Notes: generated by a model not told the origin, from the sequence alone. A stretch of 64,000 nucleotides of DNA from Mycolicibacterium sphagni (GCF_002250655.1 NZ_NOZR01000018.1:62001-126000); one strand, 5' to 3'; shown: positions 26,033 to 35,086, counted from the stretch's first letter. Numbers and translations: made by a program.

Positions 26033-27376
26033 TTAGCCTCGGAGGCCGACTAACGGCAGGCGAGGCCCGCACGGCGAACCGGCCTCGAAAATGTTGAGGC
26101 TGCGGCCGGCGGTCTCGCTCAGGAGCAGGATGCTGACCAGGCTCAGTGCGGTCAAGCCGGTCATCATCGCGGTGATCGCCCAACTGCCTTCGGACGCCAG
26201 CAGCACGGGGGACAGCACCGGCGGCAGCGCGCCGCCGATGATGCCGCCGATGTTGTAGGACACGCCGGCGCCGGTGTAGCGGTAGCGGGTGGCGAAGATC
26301 TCCGGAATGAATGCGGCCAAGGGCCCCATCATGATTCCGATGATCGCGTAGGTGCCGATGATCGCGACACCGTAGCGGACCGGGTCACCGGATTGGACGA
26401 GCGGGAACAGGACCAGCGTCCACGGCAGAGCCAGCACAGAACCGAACCCCACAACGCGTCGGCGGCCGTAGGTGTCGCTCAGAGTCGCCGCGGCGGCGAC
26501 AAATCCGATCGAGCACACGCCGCCGAGGACGCCGACCAGCAGGATCAGATCCTCGTTGTAGTGCAGGTGGGTAGCGGCATAGTTGGGGAAGTAGGTGCCG
26601 GCCTGGAAAGCCAGCATGAACATCGCGATCACCGCCCCGGCCGCCAGCACGACTTCGCGGCCTTGGTTGCGTACGGCCTCGGCGAGCGGGACCCCGCTGG
26701 GCCCTTCATCGGCCGACTCGGTGAACACCGTGCTCTCTTCGATGTGCAGCCGGATGTAGAGAGCCACGGCCAGCAGCACCGCGCTGAGTAGGAACGGGAT
26801 TCGCCAACCCCATTGCAGGAAGGGCGATTCCGCGTTACCGAAGGCGCTGTGTACCCCGAGGAAGATGAGGTTAGCCAGCACCAGCGCTGTGCCGAGACCG
26901 AGCTGGGTGAACATGCAGAAGTAGCCGCGCCTGCCCTGTGGGGCCTGCTCGGCACTCATCAGCGCGGCGCCGGCCCACTCGCCGCCCACGGCAAAGCCCT
27001 GCAACAGCCGCATGGCGATCAACAACAGGGGCGCGGCCACGCCGATTGCGTCGGCGCTCGGGATGAGACCGACGCCCACACTGGACCCGCCCATGATCAC
27101 CAACGTGAACACCAGCGCATTCTTGCGCCCGATGCGGTCGCCGAAGTGACCGAACACCGCGGCGCCGATCGGCCGGGACAGGAACGCCGCCGCGAATGTC
27201 CCCAGCGAGGCGATGGTGGCCATCAAGGGGCTCAGGTGCGGGAAGAAGACGACGGGAAACACCAGCGCGGCGGCCGTCCCGTAGATGAAGAAGTCGTAGT
27301 ACTCGATCGCCGAGCCGACATAGCTGGCGAGCGCGACCCGGCCGGTGCGGCCGTGGATCCCCTGGAGTGTGTCCAT
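26033..27376 (-). CDS. MFS transporter, metabolite:H+ symporter (MHS/ShiA-like) family
   Basis: 447 residues, twelve predicted membrane helices. It starts with the MHS-type sequence ASYVGSAIEYYDFFIYGTAA and has the loop motif GHFGDRIGRKNALVFTL and LLQGFAVGGEWAGAALM. Family members import organic acids such as shikimate, proline/betaine or citrate with protons. No metabolic gene next to it reveals the substrate. ATG at 27376. Confidence 0.88.
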   Translation of the reverse strand: MDTLQGIHGRTGRVALASYVGSAIEYYDFFIYGTAAALVFPVVFFPHLSPLMATIASLGTFAAAFLSRPIGAAVFGHFGDRIGRKNALVFTLVIMGGSSVGVGLIPSADAIGVAAPLLLIAMRLLQGFAVGGEWAGAALMSAEQAPQGRRGYFCMFTQLGLGTALVLANLIFLGVHSAFGNAESPFLQWGWRIPFLLSAVLLAVALYIRLHIEESTVFTESADEGPSGVPLAEAVRNQGREVVLAAGAVIAMFMLAFQAGTYFPNYAATHLHYNEDLILLVGVLGGVCSIGFVAAAATLSDTYGRRRVVGFGSVLALPWTLVLFPLVQSGDPVRYGVAIIGTYAIIGIMMGPLAAFIPEIFATRYRYTGAGVSYNIGGIIGGALPPVLSPVLLASEGSWAITAMMTGLTALSLVSILLLSETAGRSLNIFEAGSPCGPRLPLVGLRG

Positions 27377-27469
27377 GTGGCAATCGTCACCGTGTGCGGT
27401 TGCCGGGGGTATCCGCTGGCCAGCCGAACTTCGTGGTCGACGGCGCTGTCCACCGATCGGGGGATGGGG

Positions 27470-27925
27470 CTAGCTACTGTGGCCCACAGCCAGCAACTCG
27501 TCGACGGTGGAGGTGTCGTCGGGAGCTGCGGCCGCCATCATGATGCTGTGCGCCCGATCGGGATCTGTCGCTGCGGGCACCACGAGTAGGACCACCTTCT
27601 TGCCGTTGAGTCCTTGGACTTCAACAGTATTGCTGGGCTGGCGCTCGTAGCCGCCGAGTCGGACAAATCGTTCGCCGATCGGCATCTTGGTGCGGGTCTT
27701 CACCCACTCCGTCATCTTGTACAGGACGTAGCGGACGGGGCCGAGGCGAACCGACAACACTGCGAGCAGATCTGGAACTTCGGCCTCGAGGTCGTCGCTA
27801 TGCGGCCACCATGCCCCGTCCACCCGACCTGTCACCGGACCTTTGGGCTTCAGCCGCAAGCGGGGAGTCTCTTGAGGCGGCGGCTCTTTCCAGCCGACGG
27901 ATGTGCGAACTTCTGGCGGCGTCAT
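27470..27925 (-). CDS. DUF5994 family protein (copy 1)
   Basis: 151 residues from the ATG at 27925 (AGGAG upstream). It contains PRLRLKPKGPVTGRVDGAWW and PHSDDLEAEVPDLLAVLSVR, which identify DUF5994, an actinobacterial family of unknown function. A second member lies at 35217-35729. Soluble, no signal peptide. Confidence 0.8.
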   Translation of the reverse strand: MTPPEVRTSVGWKEPPPQETPRLRLKPKGPVTGRVDGAWWPHSDDLEAEVPDLLAVLSVRLGPVRYVLYKMTEWVKTRTKMPIGERFVRLGGYERQPSNTVEVQGLNGKKVVLLVVPAATDPDRAHSIMMAAAAPDDTSTVDELLAVGHSS

Positions 27926-28123
27926 CGGACGCTCCTGTCTGCGGCCATGTACCCGGCCAAGATGATCGGCAACGACGCGATCTGTGATCGCGTACGAAAC
28001 ACCGCCGCTGCCTCGAGCATACTCGCGTCGGCGCCGAATCACGCACTGCAAAACCGCGCTCGGCGGACGGGTCGAAAATGGTTATCCGCCAAGGAAAATT
28101 CAATCTATCGGCGGAAGAACCGC

Positions 28124-28255
28124 TCAGCGATGCTTGGCGTTCAGGATGTTGTCGCTGGGAGCGCCGTCGGATTTGGCGCGTTTCTCGGCGCGCTTCTCCT
28201 TCAACGACTTGCCGGCCTTCTTCGTCATGGATTGACGAGGGGATTTGTCTGCCAT
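28124..28255 (-). CDS. Small Lys/Arg-rich protein (43 residues)
   Basis: ATG at 28255 opens a 43-codon frame with a strongly basic composition (MADKSPRQSMTKKAGKSLKE, then KRAEKRAK and a tail NILNAKHR). Compositional bias typical of small nucleic-acid or ribosome-associated proteins supports coding; similar short proteins occur in mycobacterial genomes, as far as I recall. No clear strong ribosome-binding site (AGGGCCC upstream). Function unknown. Confidence 0.6.
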   Translation of the reverse strand: MADKSPRQSMTKKAGKSLKEKRAEKRAKSDGAPSDNILNAKHR

Positions 28256-28319
28256 GTGAGGGCCCTTCGATAGGGGGCCTGTCGACGGTCCCGGTATCTG
28301 TGACTGTACGCGTGAACCT

Positions 28320-28649
28320 CGTCGCTGATGTTGCAGAAACGGAACAGAAGCCAAAGTACGGTTGCGAGGGTGGTGGAATCCGATCAGTTCGGTCCTGACG
28401 ATGCGAACCTTTTCGCGGGCGCACGTACTGACTGCGCGTCTTCGGACTGCGCTGCTGGTCAGACCGGTGATCGATCGAGTTGTTGGTCTCATCAGGGGAC
28501 GGTCCGGGCGTAGTGCCGAGCATGCGCTGAGTCATTTGCGAGCGATCAGCCAAGCCGAGCAACGCAAGCTCGTGGATGTAGCTCAGAGCCTGGTTGATGA
28601 GGCGGTGCGTCGCGCCCGGCCCCGCACATCCCCTGCCCCCGGGGTGTAG
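28320..28649 (+). pseudogene. ANTAR-domain remnant of a GAF-ANTAR gene
   Basis: The frame from 28401 encodes an ANTAR domain (RPVIDRVVGLIRGRSGRSAE; LVDVAQSLVDEAVRRARPR) very similar to the end of the GAF-ANTAR gene at 19663. The few residues expected just before it (DDANLFAGA) are found in another frame at about 28393-28420, and the GAF domain is absent upstream. This fits a 5'-truncated gene with a frameshift. A short ANTAR-only protein starting at 28362 or 28401 cannot be excluded. Confidence 0.55.
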
Positions 28650-28765
28650 CGTGAGGGGTGTTGGAAACCCAGCCAGTCCGGAATAAGTCAGCCGCCCGCC
28701 GCTGAACTTGCCGAGCATTCGCTCACGCCGGACACGTCGGTGACAACCGCCAGGCGGGATTCACC

Positions 28766-29947
28766 TTGAACTTTCTTTCCGTACTCCCATCGTTGAAGTC
28801 CAGTCCGGTTCCGCATCAGGGTATTTCGCGCGTCCCGACCGTCGGGATTCTCAGCACGTATCCGCCGACGCGATGTGGGCTGGCCACGTTCAGCGCGGCG
28901 CTGTCCGACGGGCTGCGCGCCAACGGCGCCTCGGTCAGCGTGGTTCGGATTGCCGACGGGCCGCCCAGCGACGACGTCGGGGTCATCGGAGAGTTGGTCA
29001 ACGGAGTGCCGGCATCGGTGGCAGCCGCCGCAGGACTACTGAATCAATCTGACGTTGTCGTCGTGCAACACGAATACGGCATCTTCGGTGGAGCCGACGG
29101 CGACGAAGTCATCGACATCATCCGTGGGCTACGGGTCCCGTCGATCGTTGTTGCTCATACGGTGCTCAAGGATCCGACGCCACGGCAGCGTTGGGTACTG
29201 GAAACGATTGCGGCCGAAGCTGATCAGGTTGTTGTGATGACGACCGCTGCGCATGTTCGTCTCTGCGAAGGCTACGACGTGGACCGACGAAAGATCGCGA
29301 CGATCCCGCACGGAGCGACAGTGGCAGACAAGGCCCAGGTGAAGCGCTCAGGCCGCCCAACGCTGTTGACGTGGGGGCTGCTGGGGCCGGGCAAGGGCAT
29401 CGAGCGCGTCATCGACGCGATGGACTCGCTGAGTGAGCTTCCCGGGAGCCCGCGCTATCTGGTTGCCGGCCGCACCCATCCGAAGGTTCTCGCCGCTGAC
29501 GGCGACGGCTACCGCGATGAACTGCGAGAGCGGGCAAGATCTCGCGGAGTCGCCGCCTCGGTGACTTTCGACGGCACTTACCATGACGCCGCGGCACTTG
29601 GTGCGATGGTGCAGTCCGCCGCGGTGGTGGTCTTGCCATACGACTCGACCGACCAAGTAACCTCGGGCGTCCTGGTTGACGCGATTGCCAATGGACGCCC
29701 GGTCGTGGCGACCGCGTTTCCCCATGCCGCCGAGCTACTCAGTGACGGTACCGGAATCGTTGTCCCGCATAACGATACGGAGGCACTGAGGTCCGCTTTG
29801 CACGCAGTCCTGACGCAACCACGCCTGGCCGGACACATGGCGGCAAGGGCGCGCCTGCTGGCGCCCACAATGGCCTGGCCGGTCGTGGGCGGGGATTATC
29901 TTGTTCTGGCGCAACGACTTTGCGCGAAGAGATCGGCACTGGTGTGA
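28766..29947 (+). CDS. GT4-type glycosyltransferase
   Basis: 393 residues with a GT-B fold. The N-terminal acceptor domain begins VGILSTYPPTRCGLATFSAA. The C-terminal nucleotide-sugar domain has TWGLLGPGKGIERVIDA and the GT4-like VLPYDSTDQVTSGVLVDAIA with conserved Glu/Asp region. TTG start at 28766; no strong ribosome-binding site is seen. First gene of a three-gene coupled operon with a six-hairpin-type protein and a GH130 enzyme. Likely builds a mannose-containing glycan or glycoconjugate (inferred from GH130). Confidence 0.82.
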   Translation: MNFLSVLPSLKSSPVPHQGISRVPTVGILSTYPPTRCGLATFSAALSDGLRANGASVSVVRIADGPPSDDVGVIGELVNGVPASVAAAAGLLNQSDVVVVQHEYGIFGGADGDEVIDIIRGLRVPSIVVAHTVLKDPTPRQRWVLETIAAEADQVVVMTTAAHVRLCEGYDVDRRKIATIPHGATVADKAQVKRSGRPTLLTWGLLGPGKGIERVIDAMDSLSELPGSPRYLVAGRTHPKVLAADGDGYRDELRERARSRGVAASVTFDGTYHDAAALGAMVQSAAVVVLPYDSTDQVTSGVLVDAIANGRPVVATAFPHAAELLSDGTGIVVPHNDTEALRSALHAVLTQPRLAGHMAARARLLAPTMAWPVVGGDYLVLAQRLCAKRSALV

Positions 29948-30966
29948 GCGACGATATACCGATTGCGAACTTCGGCCACCTCCAGCGGATGACCGACCAT
30001 CGCGGCACGTTCGAGCACGCGTGTCTGGACGAGCCGCGGCGCGAACATGGCTATTGCACGGATGACGTGGCCCGTGTGCTCGTCGTCACCACCCGTGAGC
30101 CCGATCCGTCCGGCGAAGTCAATCGCCTGGCTGGTGTTTCCTTGCGATTTCTGAACGAGGCCCAATCGCTGGGTGGCGCCTGCCGAAACCGCATGGACAG
30201 CGCGGGTAACTGGACGGACGAACCGAGCCTGAACGACTGTTGGGGCCGATGCCTGTGGGGACTCGGCACTGCAGTGGCGTGCAGCGACGTTGTGTGGGTC
30301 CGCAAGTCAGCGCTCGTCCAGTTCGAACGCGCTGCGAAGGTACGGTCTCCATGGCCGCGCGCAATGGCATATGCGGCATTAGGTGCCGCGGAGGTTCTTT
30401 CGGCTCAGCCCGATCATCGCGCTGCACGAAAGTTGATCACCGATTATGCGGTCTCGCTGCCGACACCCAACGATAGTGCTGACTGGCCGTGGCCCGAGCC
30501 GCGACTGACCTACGCAAATGCGCTGCTCGCCGAAGCGATCATCGCGGCTGGTGTCGCGTTGGAGGCGCCGAACCTTTGGCAGCGGGGGTTGGACCTGTTG
30601 GGCTGGCTTCTGGATATTGAAACCTCCGGCGATCACTTATCGCCGACGCCGGTTGGGGGACGTGGGCCAGGTGATGTCGGCCCCGCATTCGATCAGCAGC
30701 CGATCGAGGTTTCAAGTCTCGCGGACGCGTGCGCTCGCGCCGCTGCCGTTGACCCGGCCGCGAGGTGGATCGACGGAGTGCGGGCTGCGGCGTCGTGGTT
30801 CACGGGTTCCAACGACTCCGGTGAGGTCATGTGGAACCCCGAGACCGGCGGCGGATTCGACGGTCTGCACGCCGACGGTGTCAACCGCAATCAAGGTACG
30901 GAGTCCACCCTCGCAGTGATCTCGACATTGCAGCATGCCCAACGAATATCGTTGCTGCAGAGATGA
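29944..30966 (+). CDS. Six-hairpin (alpha/alpha) glycosidase-like protein
   Basis: 340 residues. A GTG at 29944 overlaps the glycosyltransferase stop (GTGA). The sequence is helical with repeated Trp/Gly-rich turns (NDCWGRCLWGLGTAVACSD; PWPRAMAYAALGAAEVLSA; WPWPEPRLTYANALLAEAII) as in six-hairpin glycosidases. I do not recognise a specific GH family. Its place between a GT4 enzyme and a GH130 enzyme suggests action on the same glycan. The stop overlaps the next start by 4 nt. Confidence 0.7.
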   Translation: MSDDIPIANFGHLQRMTDHRGTFEHACLDEPRREHGYCTDDVARVLVVTTREPDPSGEVNRLAGVSLRFLNEAQSLGGACRNRMDSAGNWTDEPSLNDCWGRCLWGLGTAVACSDVVWVRKSALVQFERAAKVRSPWPRAMAYAALGAAEVLSAQPDHRAARKLITDYAVSLPTPNDSADWPWPEPRLTYANALLAEAIIAAGVALEAPNLWQRGLDLLGWLLDIETSGDHLSPTPVGGRGPGDVGPAFDQQPIEVSSLADACARAAAVDPAARWIDGVRAAASWFTGSNDSGEVMWNPETGGGFDGLHADGVNRNQGTESTLAVISTLQHAQRISLLQR

Positions 30967-32441
30967 TGTTGACGAACGTCGGCATCGTCAATCGTGTTCC
31001 ACTGCGGCTCACGGCTGATCCATCACGAGTCGTCGCCCGACTGTTCGTGCCTGGGCAGGAAGGTTTCGAGCATCAGGACTCGCGCGCGGGAGCGGTGCTG
31101 ACACGCATTCTCGCGTTGAGTGAAGACGAGGTGCTGAGCTCGTTGGACGATGTGATCGCCCGGTTTGATAGCCGACACCGCAATCTCGGCGAGACTTTTC
31201 GCCGGCACGCACGCGAGCTAGCTGATCGACTGCGCCCGGGCGCACCAGTGTCTGATGCCCGAATGTTGCTTCTGGGTGCGGCATTCACCGGCGAGTACGC
31301 GATCGAAGGAGCTGCCCTGTGCAACCCCAGCATCGTGCCGCACTGGGATCAGACGGGGACGGCGGCAGGCACCCTGCGATTCGTGATGAGCGTGCGCGGC
31401 GTCGGTGAAGGCCACCGATCGTCCGTCGGCTTTCGAACCGGTGTGATCGATGAGTACGGGTGCCCCGAGGTTGAGCCCCCCGCTGCGCTCGCCACCGTGG
31501 GAACGACGATGCCGGCTCTCCTGGACGCAGTGGTGTTCCGCAATGAGCTTGGTCGGCTCCACGACGCGGGAGAGGCGGCCAACTACGTCTTCGACACACT
31601 CGGCGAGCGTTTTAGCCGAGCCCACCTCGAGGATCGACTGAAACTCCTGGAAGCCCACTCGAGTACGCGTGGACGCGCGCTCGAGACCATCTCCGAGATC
31701 CGGGCCATCGCCGACCGGACTTATGCTGTCGAATTCTCGCACCGGATACCGATTTCCGAACGAGTCCTGTGGCCCGCGACCCAGGCGGAATCGGCCGGCA
31801 TGGAAGACGCCCGCTTCGTTCGCTTCGTCGACGACGACGGGTCGAAGACTTACTACGCCAGCTACACCGCCTATAGCGGGTCGGTCATCAGCCAGCAGCT
31901 GCTCAAGACGAACGACTTCCGGTTATTCACCTCGACCCCGATGGTGGGGCGCGCTGCGGCGAATAAGGGCTTGGCACTGTTTCCCCGCCGTATCAACGGC
32001 CGCTACGCCGCTCTGTCGAGGGCTGACCGCGAGTCGAATTCCATCGCATTTTCGGATCGCCCTTTTGTCTGGACGGACGCGCGCGCATTCCAACGCCCGG
32101 TCGCCCCCTGGGAAGTGGTGCAACTGGGAAACTGCGGTTCGCCGATCGAAACCGATGCCGGATGGCTGGTGCTCACCCATGGTGTCGGGCCGATGCGCAC
32201 CTATCGGATAGGCGCCGTGATGCTCGACATCGATGACCCGACCAAAGTGATTGGCCGCCTGCGTGAGCCGCTACTGAGTCCCGCATCAGAAGAGCAGAAT
32301 GGATACGTTCCGAACGTCGTCTACTCCTGTGGCGCACTCGTCCACGCGGACACCCTGGTGCTGCCTTACGGGATCGGCGACGGCGCGATTGGTTTCGCCA
32401 CCATTCCTATGCCCGAACTATTGTCGGCGCTGCGCGATTGA
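30963..32441 (+). CDS. GH130 family mannoside phosphorylase/hydrolase-like protein
   Basis: 492 residues. The ATG at 30963 overlaps the preceding stop (ATGA); a second ATG follows at once. The C-terminal half is a five-bladed propeller of the GH130 type (AGMEDARFVRFVDDDGSKTY; NKGLALFPRRINGRYAALSR; VQLGNCGSPIETDAGWLVLT). GH130 enzymes phosphorolyse or hydrolyse beta-mannosides. The N-terminal about 150 residues are an extra helical domain. A phosphorylase versus hydrolase role cannot be told from sequence alone. Confidence 0.8.
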   Translation: MMLTNVGIVNRVPLRLTADPSRVVARLFVPGQEGFEHQDSRAGAVLTRILALSEDEVLSSLDDVIARFDSRHRNLGETFRRHARELADRLRPGAPVSDARMLLLGAAFTGEYAIEGAALCNPSIVPHWDQTGTAAGTLRFVMSVRGVGEGHRSSVGFRTGVIDEYGCPEVEPPAALATVGTTMPALLDAVVFRNELGRLHDAGEAANYVFDTLGERFSRAHLEDRLKLLEAHSSTRGRALETISEIRAIADRTYAVEFSHRIPISERVLWPATQAESAGMEDARFVRFVDDDGSKTYYASYTAYSGSVISQQLLKTNDFRLFTSTPMVGRAAANKGLALFPRRINGRYAALSRADRESNSIAFSDRPFVWTDARAFQRPVAPWEVVQLGNCGSPIETDAGWLVLTHGVGPMRTYRIGAVMLDIDDPTKVIGRLREPLLSPASEEQNGYVPNVVYSCGALVHADTLVLPYGIGDGAIGFATIPMPELLSALRD

Positions 32442-32499
32442 GAGCACTGCGTAGGGATCAAACGGGCGCGCGGCCGCGCGACGGTGCATCATTGGCGGA

Positions 32500-33303
32500 A
32501 TGAAGCGAGAAGTGGGCGCGCAACTTGAGGTCGAGATCACCGGCCCGACGACGTTGGAGTTCCAGATCGCTGTCGCGCCGCATCCCGGCGCCTCGGTTTC
32601 CGAGGCCTTGTCATTCGTCTTGAACGGATCCCCAGTCTCGGCTCTGGAGATCAGCGGCACACACGGTAACCGCATCCACAAACTCGAGGTTCCGGTGGGC
32701 AGCCTGAAGGTGGCCTACGAGGCGACGGTCACCGGCCGGACCGACCCGGCGCCGGTCACCGAGTACGACTTGTCGATGTATCTGCGTCCCAGTCGATACG
32801 CCGAGGCGGACAAGTTTTATGGCTTTGCCGCAACGGAATTCGGTAGCTACCTCGACTCGGAGGCCCTGCTGGAGAAGGTGTCGTTGTGGGTGGGCGCCCG
32901 ATTGAGTTACGTGCCTGGCTCCAGCGACCCGATCGACGGAGCGGTGGACACCCTGTTGGCAGGTGCGGGAGTGTGCCGCGACTTCGCCCACCTGGTGGTC
33001 GCACTTCTGCGGGCGGTCAACGTCCCGGCACGAGTCGTGTCGGCCTACGCGCCGGGCCTCTATCCGATGGATTTCCATGCTGTGGTCGAAGCGTATGTGA
33101 ACGGCCAGTGGCGGGTGGTCGATGGCACGCTCCTGGCACCACGGCAGTCGCTGGTGCGGATCGCCACCGGTCGTGACGCGGCCGACATCGCCTTCTTGGA
33201 CAACCACAAGGGTGCCATCACGCTGGAGCGCATCGAGGTCATGGCGATCGTCGACGGCGAACTGCCATGGGACGCAATCGATCAACTGGTATCGATCGGC
33301 TGA
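32500..33303 (+). CDS. Transglutaminase-like cysteine protease-fold protein
   Basis: 267 residues. The N-terminal beta domain (about 1-90) is followed by a transglutaminase core: GVCRDFAHLVVALLRAVNVP (Cys), YPMDFHAVVEAYVNGQW (His) and VVDGT (Asp), the usual Cys-His-Asp triad. No signal peptide is seen, so it is probably cytosolic. Such proteins act as peptidases or amidases rather than cross-linkers. It follows the GH130 gene after 58 nt but is not clearly coupled. Confidence 0.85.
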   Translation: MKREVGAQLEVEITGPTTLEFQIAVAPHPGASVSEALSFVLNGSPVSALEISGTHGNRIHKLEVPVGSLKVAYEATVTGRTDPAPVTEYDLSMYLRPSRYAEADKFYGFAATEFGSYLDSEALLEKVSLWVGARLSYVPGSSDPIDGAVDTLLAGAGVCRDFAHLVVALLRAVNVPARVVSAYAPGLYPMDFHAVVEAYVNGQWRVVDGTLLAPRQSLVRIATGRDAADIAFLDNHKGAITLERIEVMAIVDGELPWDAIDQLVSIG

Positions 33304-33309
33304 GACCGC

Positions 33310-33495
33310 TCATAGCCGGTACATCTCCCGCGACATCGACGCCTGCTCGACGAAGCTGGCTCGCTGCGGCGGGTAATGCCGTCTCTTGTCCCGGGGTTCG
33401 CGCTCGTGCTCGGCGAACGCGGGTGCCCGCAGCCACGTGATGACCCGGCTCAGGAAGCGTGCCGGCGACAGACCGCCGGCTCCGATAGCGACCAT
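33310..33495 (-). CDS. Small hypothetical protein coupled to methyltransferase
   Basis: 61 residues, basic, with RFLSRVITWLRAPAFAEHER and a C-terminus ending MSREMYRL. The ATG at 33495 shares its A with the methyltransferase TGA (TGATG), which suggests translational coupling. It fills the gap up to the transglutaminase stop with little left over. No homologue recognised. Confidence 0.5.
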   Translation of the reverse strand: MVAIGAGGLSPARFLSRVITWLRAPAFAEHEREPRDKRRHYPPQRASFVEQASMSREMYRL

Positions 33496-34301
33496 CACCG
33501 CACCTGTGCCCAGGCGGTGATCTGCGGCGGCATCATGATGGTGGCCCGCGCGGCGGCAACCTCACGTTGTAGCGCCGGCAACATCTCGTCGGGATCGGGC
33601 AAACCCTCGGTCAGCCCGAGCTGGGCGGCCCTCGGGTACACCAAGCGCCAGATCTCCGCGGCGTAGCGCAACAGATCGATGTCGTCGGCACCGCCGAGTG
33701 GCGCACCCAGCGCCATCCGCGGGACGCCCAGCCCGGCCGCCTGAAACAGCGCGCCCAGTTTCGGGCCGAACGAGATATCTAGGCTGAGTGATTCGAATGA
33801 GCGCGCCACCGCATCGGTGACTTGCCGAAAGACCGGAATCTCGGGATAGCTGCGTACAGCGGCGATGTCGTTTTCGCAGAAGGCGACCACGCCGCCCGGC
33901 CGGACTAGACCCGCAAGCTGGCGCAGTGCGGCAACCGGGTCGGGTAGATGCATGAGGATCAGCCGCCCGACGACGGCGTCCACCGGCTCGTCCAAGACCA
34001 GCTCGTCCAGCGCCGACTGAGTGAATGACACATTGGTCAGGCCGCGGTCGGCAGCGCGGGAGCGGGCCAGGTGCACGATGTCGGCGGCGTCGACTCCGTG
34101 CACCTGCCCGCCCGGTCCGACGAGTTCGGCGGCCAGGAACGAGACGTCGCCGGGTCCGGAGCCGATGTCGAGGACCCGCATCCCGGGTTTCAGCCCCGCC
34201 ATCAGCAACGCGTGTCTGGTGTCGGAGTAGTACACCCTGCCCTGGAGCAGCAGCCGGCGTACCTCGCTGTCCTCGTGCCCGAGTGTGTAAGTGGTGCTCA
34301 T
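33495..34301 (-). CDS. SAM-dependent methyltransferase (class I)
   Basis: 268 residues. Motif I VLDIGSGPGDVSFLAAELVG, motif II HGVDAADIVHLAR, and LVRPGGVVAFCENDI further on. Typical small-molecule or ubiE-like methyltransferase. ATG at 34301. Divergent from the TetR gene at 34487, with the TCTAG array between them, so it is probably the regulated target. Substrate unknown. Confidence 0.87.
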   Translation of the reverse strand: MSTTYTLGHEDSEVRRLLLQGRVYYSDTRHALLMAGLKPGMRVLDIGSGPGDVSFLAAELVGPGGQVHGVDAADIVHLARSRAADRGLTNVSFTQSALDELVLDEPVDAVVGRLILMHLPDPVAALRQLAGLVRPGGVVAFCENDIAAVRSYPEIPVFRQVTDAVARSFESLSLDISFGPKLGALFQAAGLGVPRMALGAPLGGADDIDLLRYAAEIWRLVYPRAAQLGLTEGLPDPDEMLPALQREVAAARATIMMPPQITAWAQVR

Positions 34302-34332
34302 GGATGGCTCTCCGTTCGCTCGACCCCTTCCG

Positions 34333-34423
34333 CGCTAGACTAAATCGTCTAGACGAACTGGTCTAGACTATGTGGTCTAGCACACACCGAATGGGACGAT
34401 GTGGTCTAGGCCACTCGGTCTAG
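34333..34423. promoter_or_regulatory. Phased array of TCTAG operator sites
   Basis: Five GTCTAG cores at 34347, 34361, 34375, 34404 and 34418, plus a half core (CTAGAC) in register at 34333. Spacing is 14, 14, 14, 29 and 14 bp. Two copies are full palindromes GTCTAGAC (34347-34354, 34361-34368). The array occupies the space between the divergent methyltransferase and TetR genes, so it is very likely a multi-site operator of that TetR. Confidence 0.75.
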
Positions 34424-34486
34424 TGGCGGCTGAAACCGCCCTATAGTGGGAAAGCCCACCTCAGCGGCATAACGAAGGCGGTTCGG

Positions 34487-35086
34487 ATGACTACCCAGGA
34501 AGCGGTCCTCCCGCACAAGGAGCGGCTGCTACGGGCCGGAATCAAGCTCTTCTATGAGAACGGCTTCCATGGGACGACGATCGATGCCGTTCTGTCCGAA
34601 GCCGGCGTTCCAAAGGGGTCCTTCTATCACCACTTCGGGTCCAAGGATGCGTTCGCGCAGGCCGTCCTCGACCGCTACATCCAGTTCCAGGGCGGATTAT
34701 TCGCAACCTGGTTCGCGCGCACGGACCTGTCCACCGTCGACCAGCTGACCGGCTACTTCAAGGACATGTCGCAGATCTTTATCAAGTCCGGATTCCAGAC
34801 CGCGTGTCTGACGGGAAAGTTCTCCACCGAGGTCGGCGCGACGTCCGACTACTTCCGGCCGCAGCTGGCCATGCAGATCGGGATGTGGAAGACGCAGCTG
34901 TCCGCGTTACTCGCGGGCGGGCAGGAACGCGGCGACATCCGTCGCGACCGGCCCACCGAGGAACTCGCCGATGGCGTGCTGGCGCTGATCCAGGGCGCGT
35001 TCGTGCTGACCTTGTCGACGCGTGACGAGCGCACCCTCACGACTGTGTGCAGCATGATCAAGGACATTGTCGAGCCGCAGCGCTGA
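34487..35086 (+). CDS. TetR/AcrR family regulator (AcuR-like)
   Basis: 199 residues. Helix-turn-helix at about 28-55 (FHGTTIDAVLSEAGVPKGSF, YHHFGSKDAFAQAVLDRY). The C-terminal half with FQTACLTGKFSTEVGATSDY resembles the AcuR/NemR group that senses small electrophiles or acrylate-like compounds; the Cys here (about residue 106) could be reactive, which is inference. Divergent from the methyltransferase gene across the TCTAG array. Confidence 0.88.
   Translation: MTTQEAVLPHKERLLRAGIKLFYENGFHGTTIDAVLSEAGVPKGSFYHHFGSKDAFAQAVLDRYIQFQGGLFATWFARTDLSTVDQLTGYFKDMSQIFIKSGFQTACLTGKFSTEVGATSDYFRPQLAMQIGMWKTQLSALLAGGQERGDIRRDRPTEELADGVLALIQGAFVLTLSTRDERTLTTVCSMIKDIVEPQR

Noticed and set aside
34333..34423. 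TCTAG repeats as CRISPR or mobile-element ends
   Set aside because: Core repeats are 6-8 bp with a 14-bp period; fits operator sites, with no cas or transposase genes.
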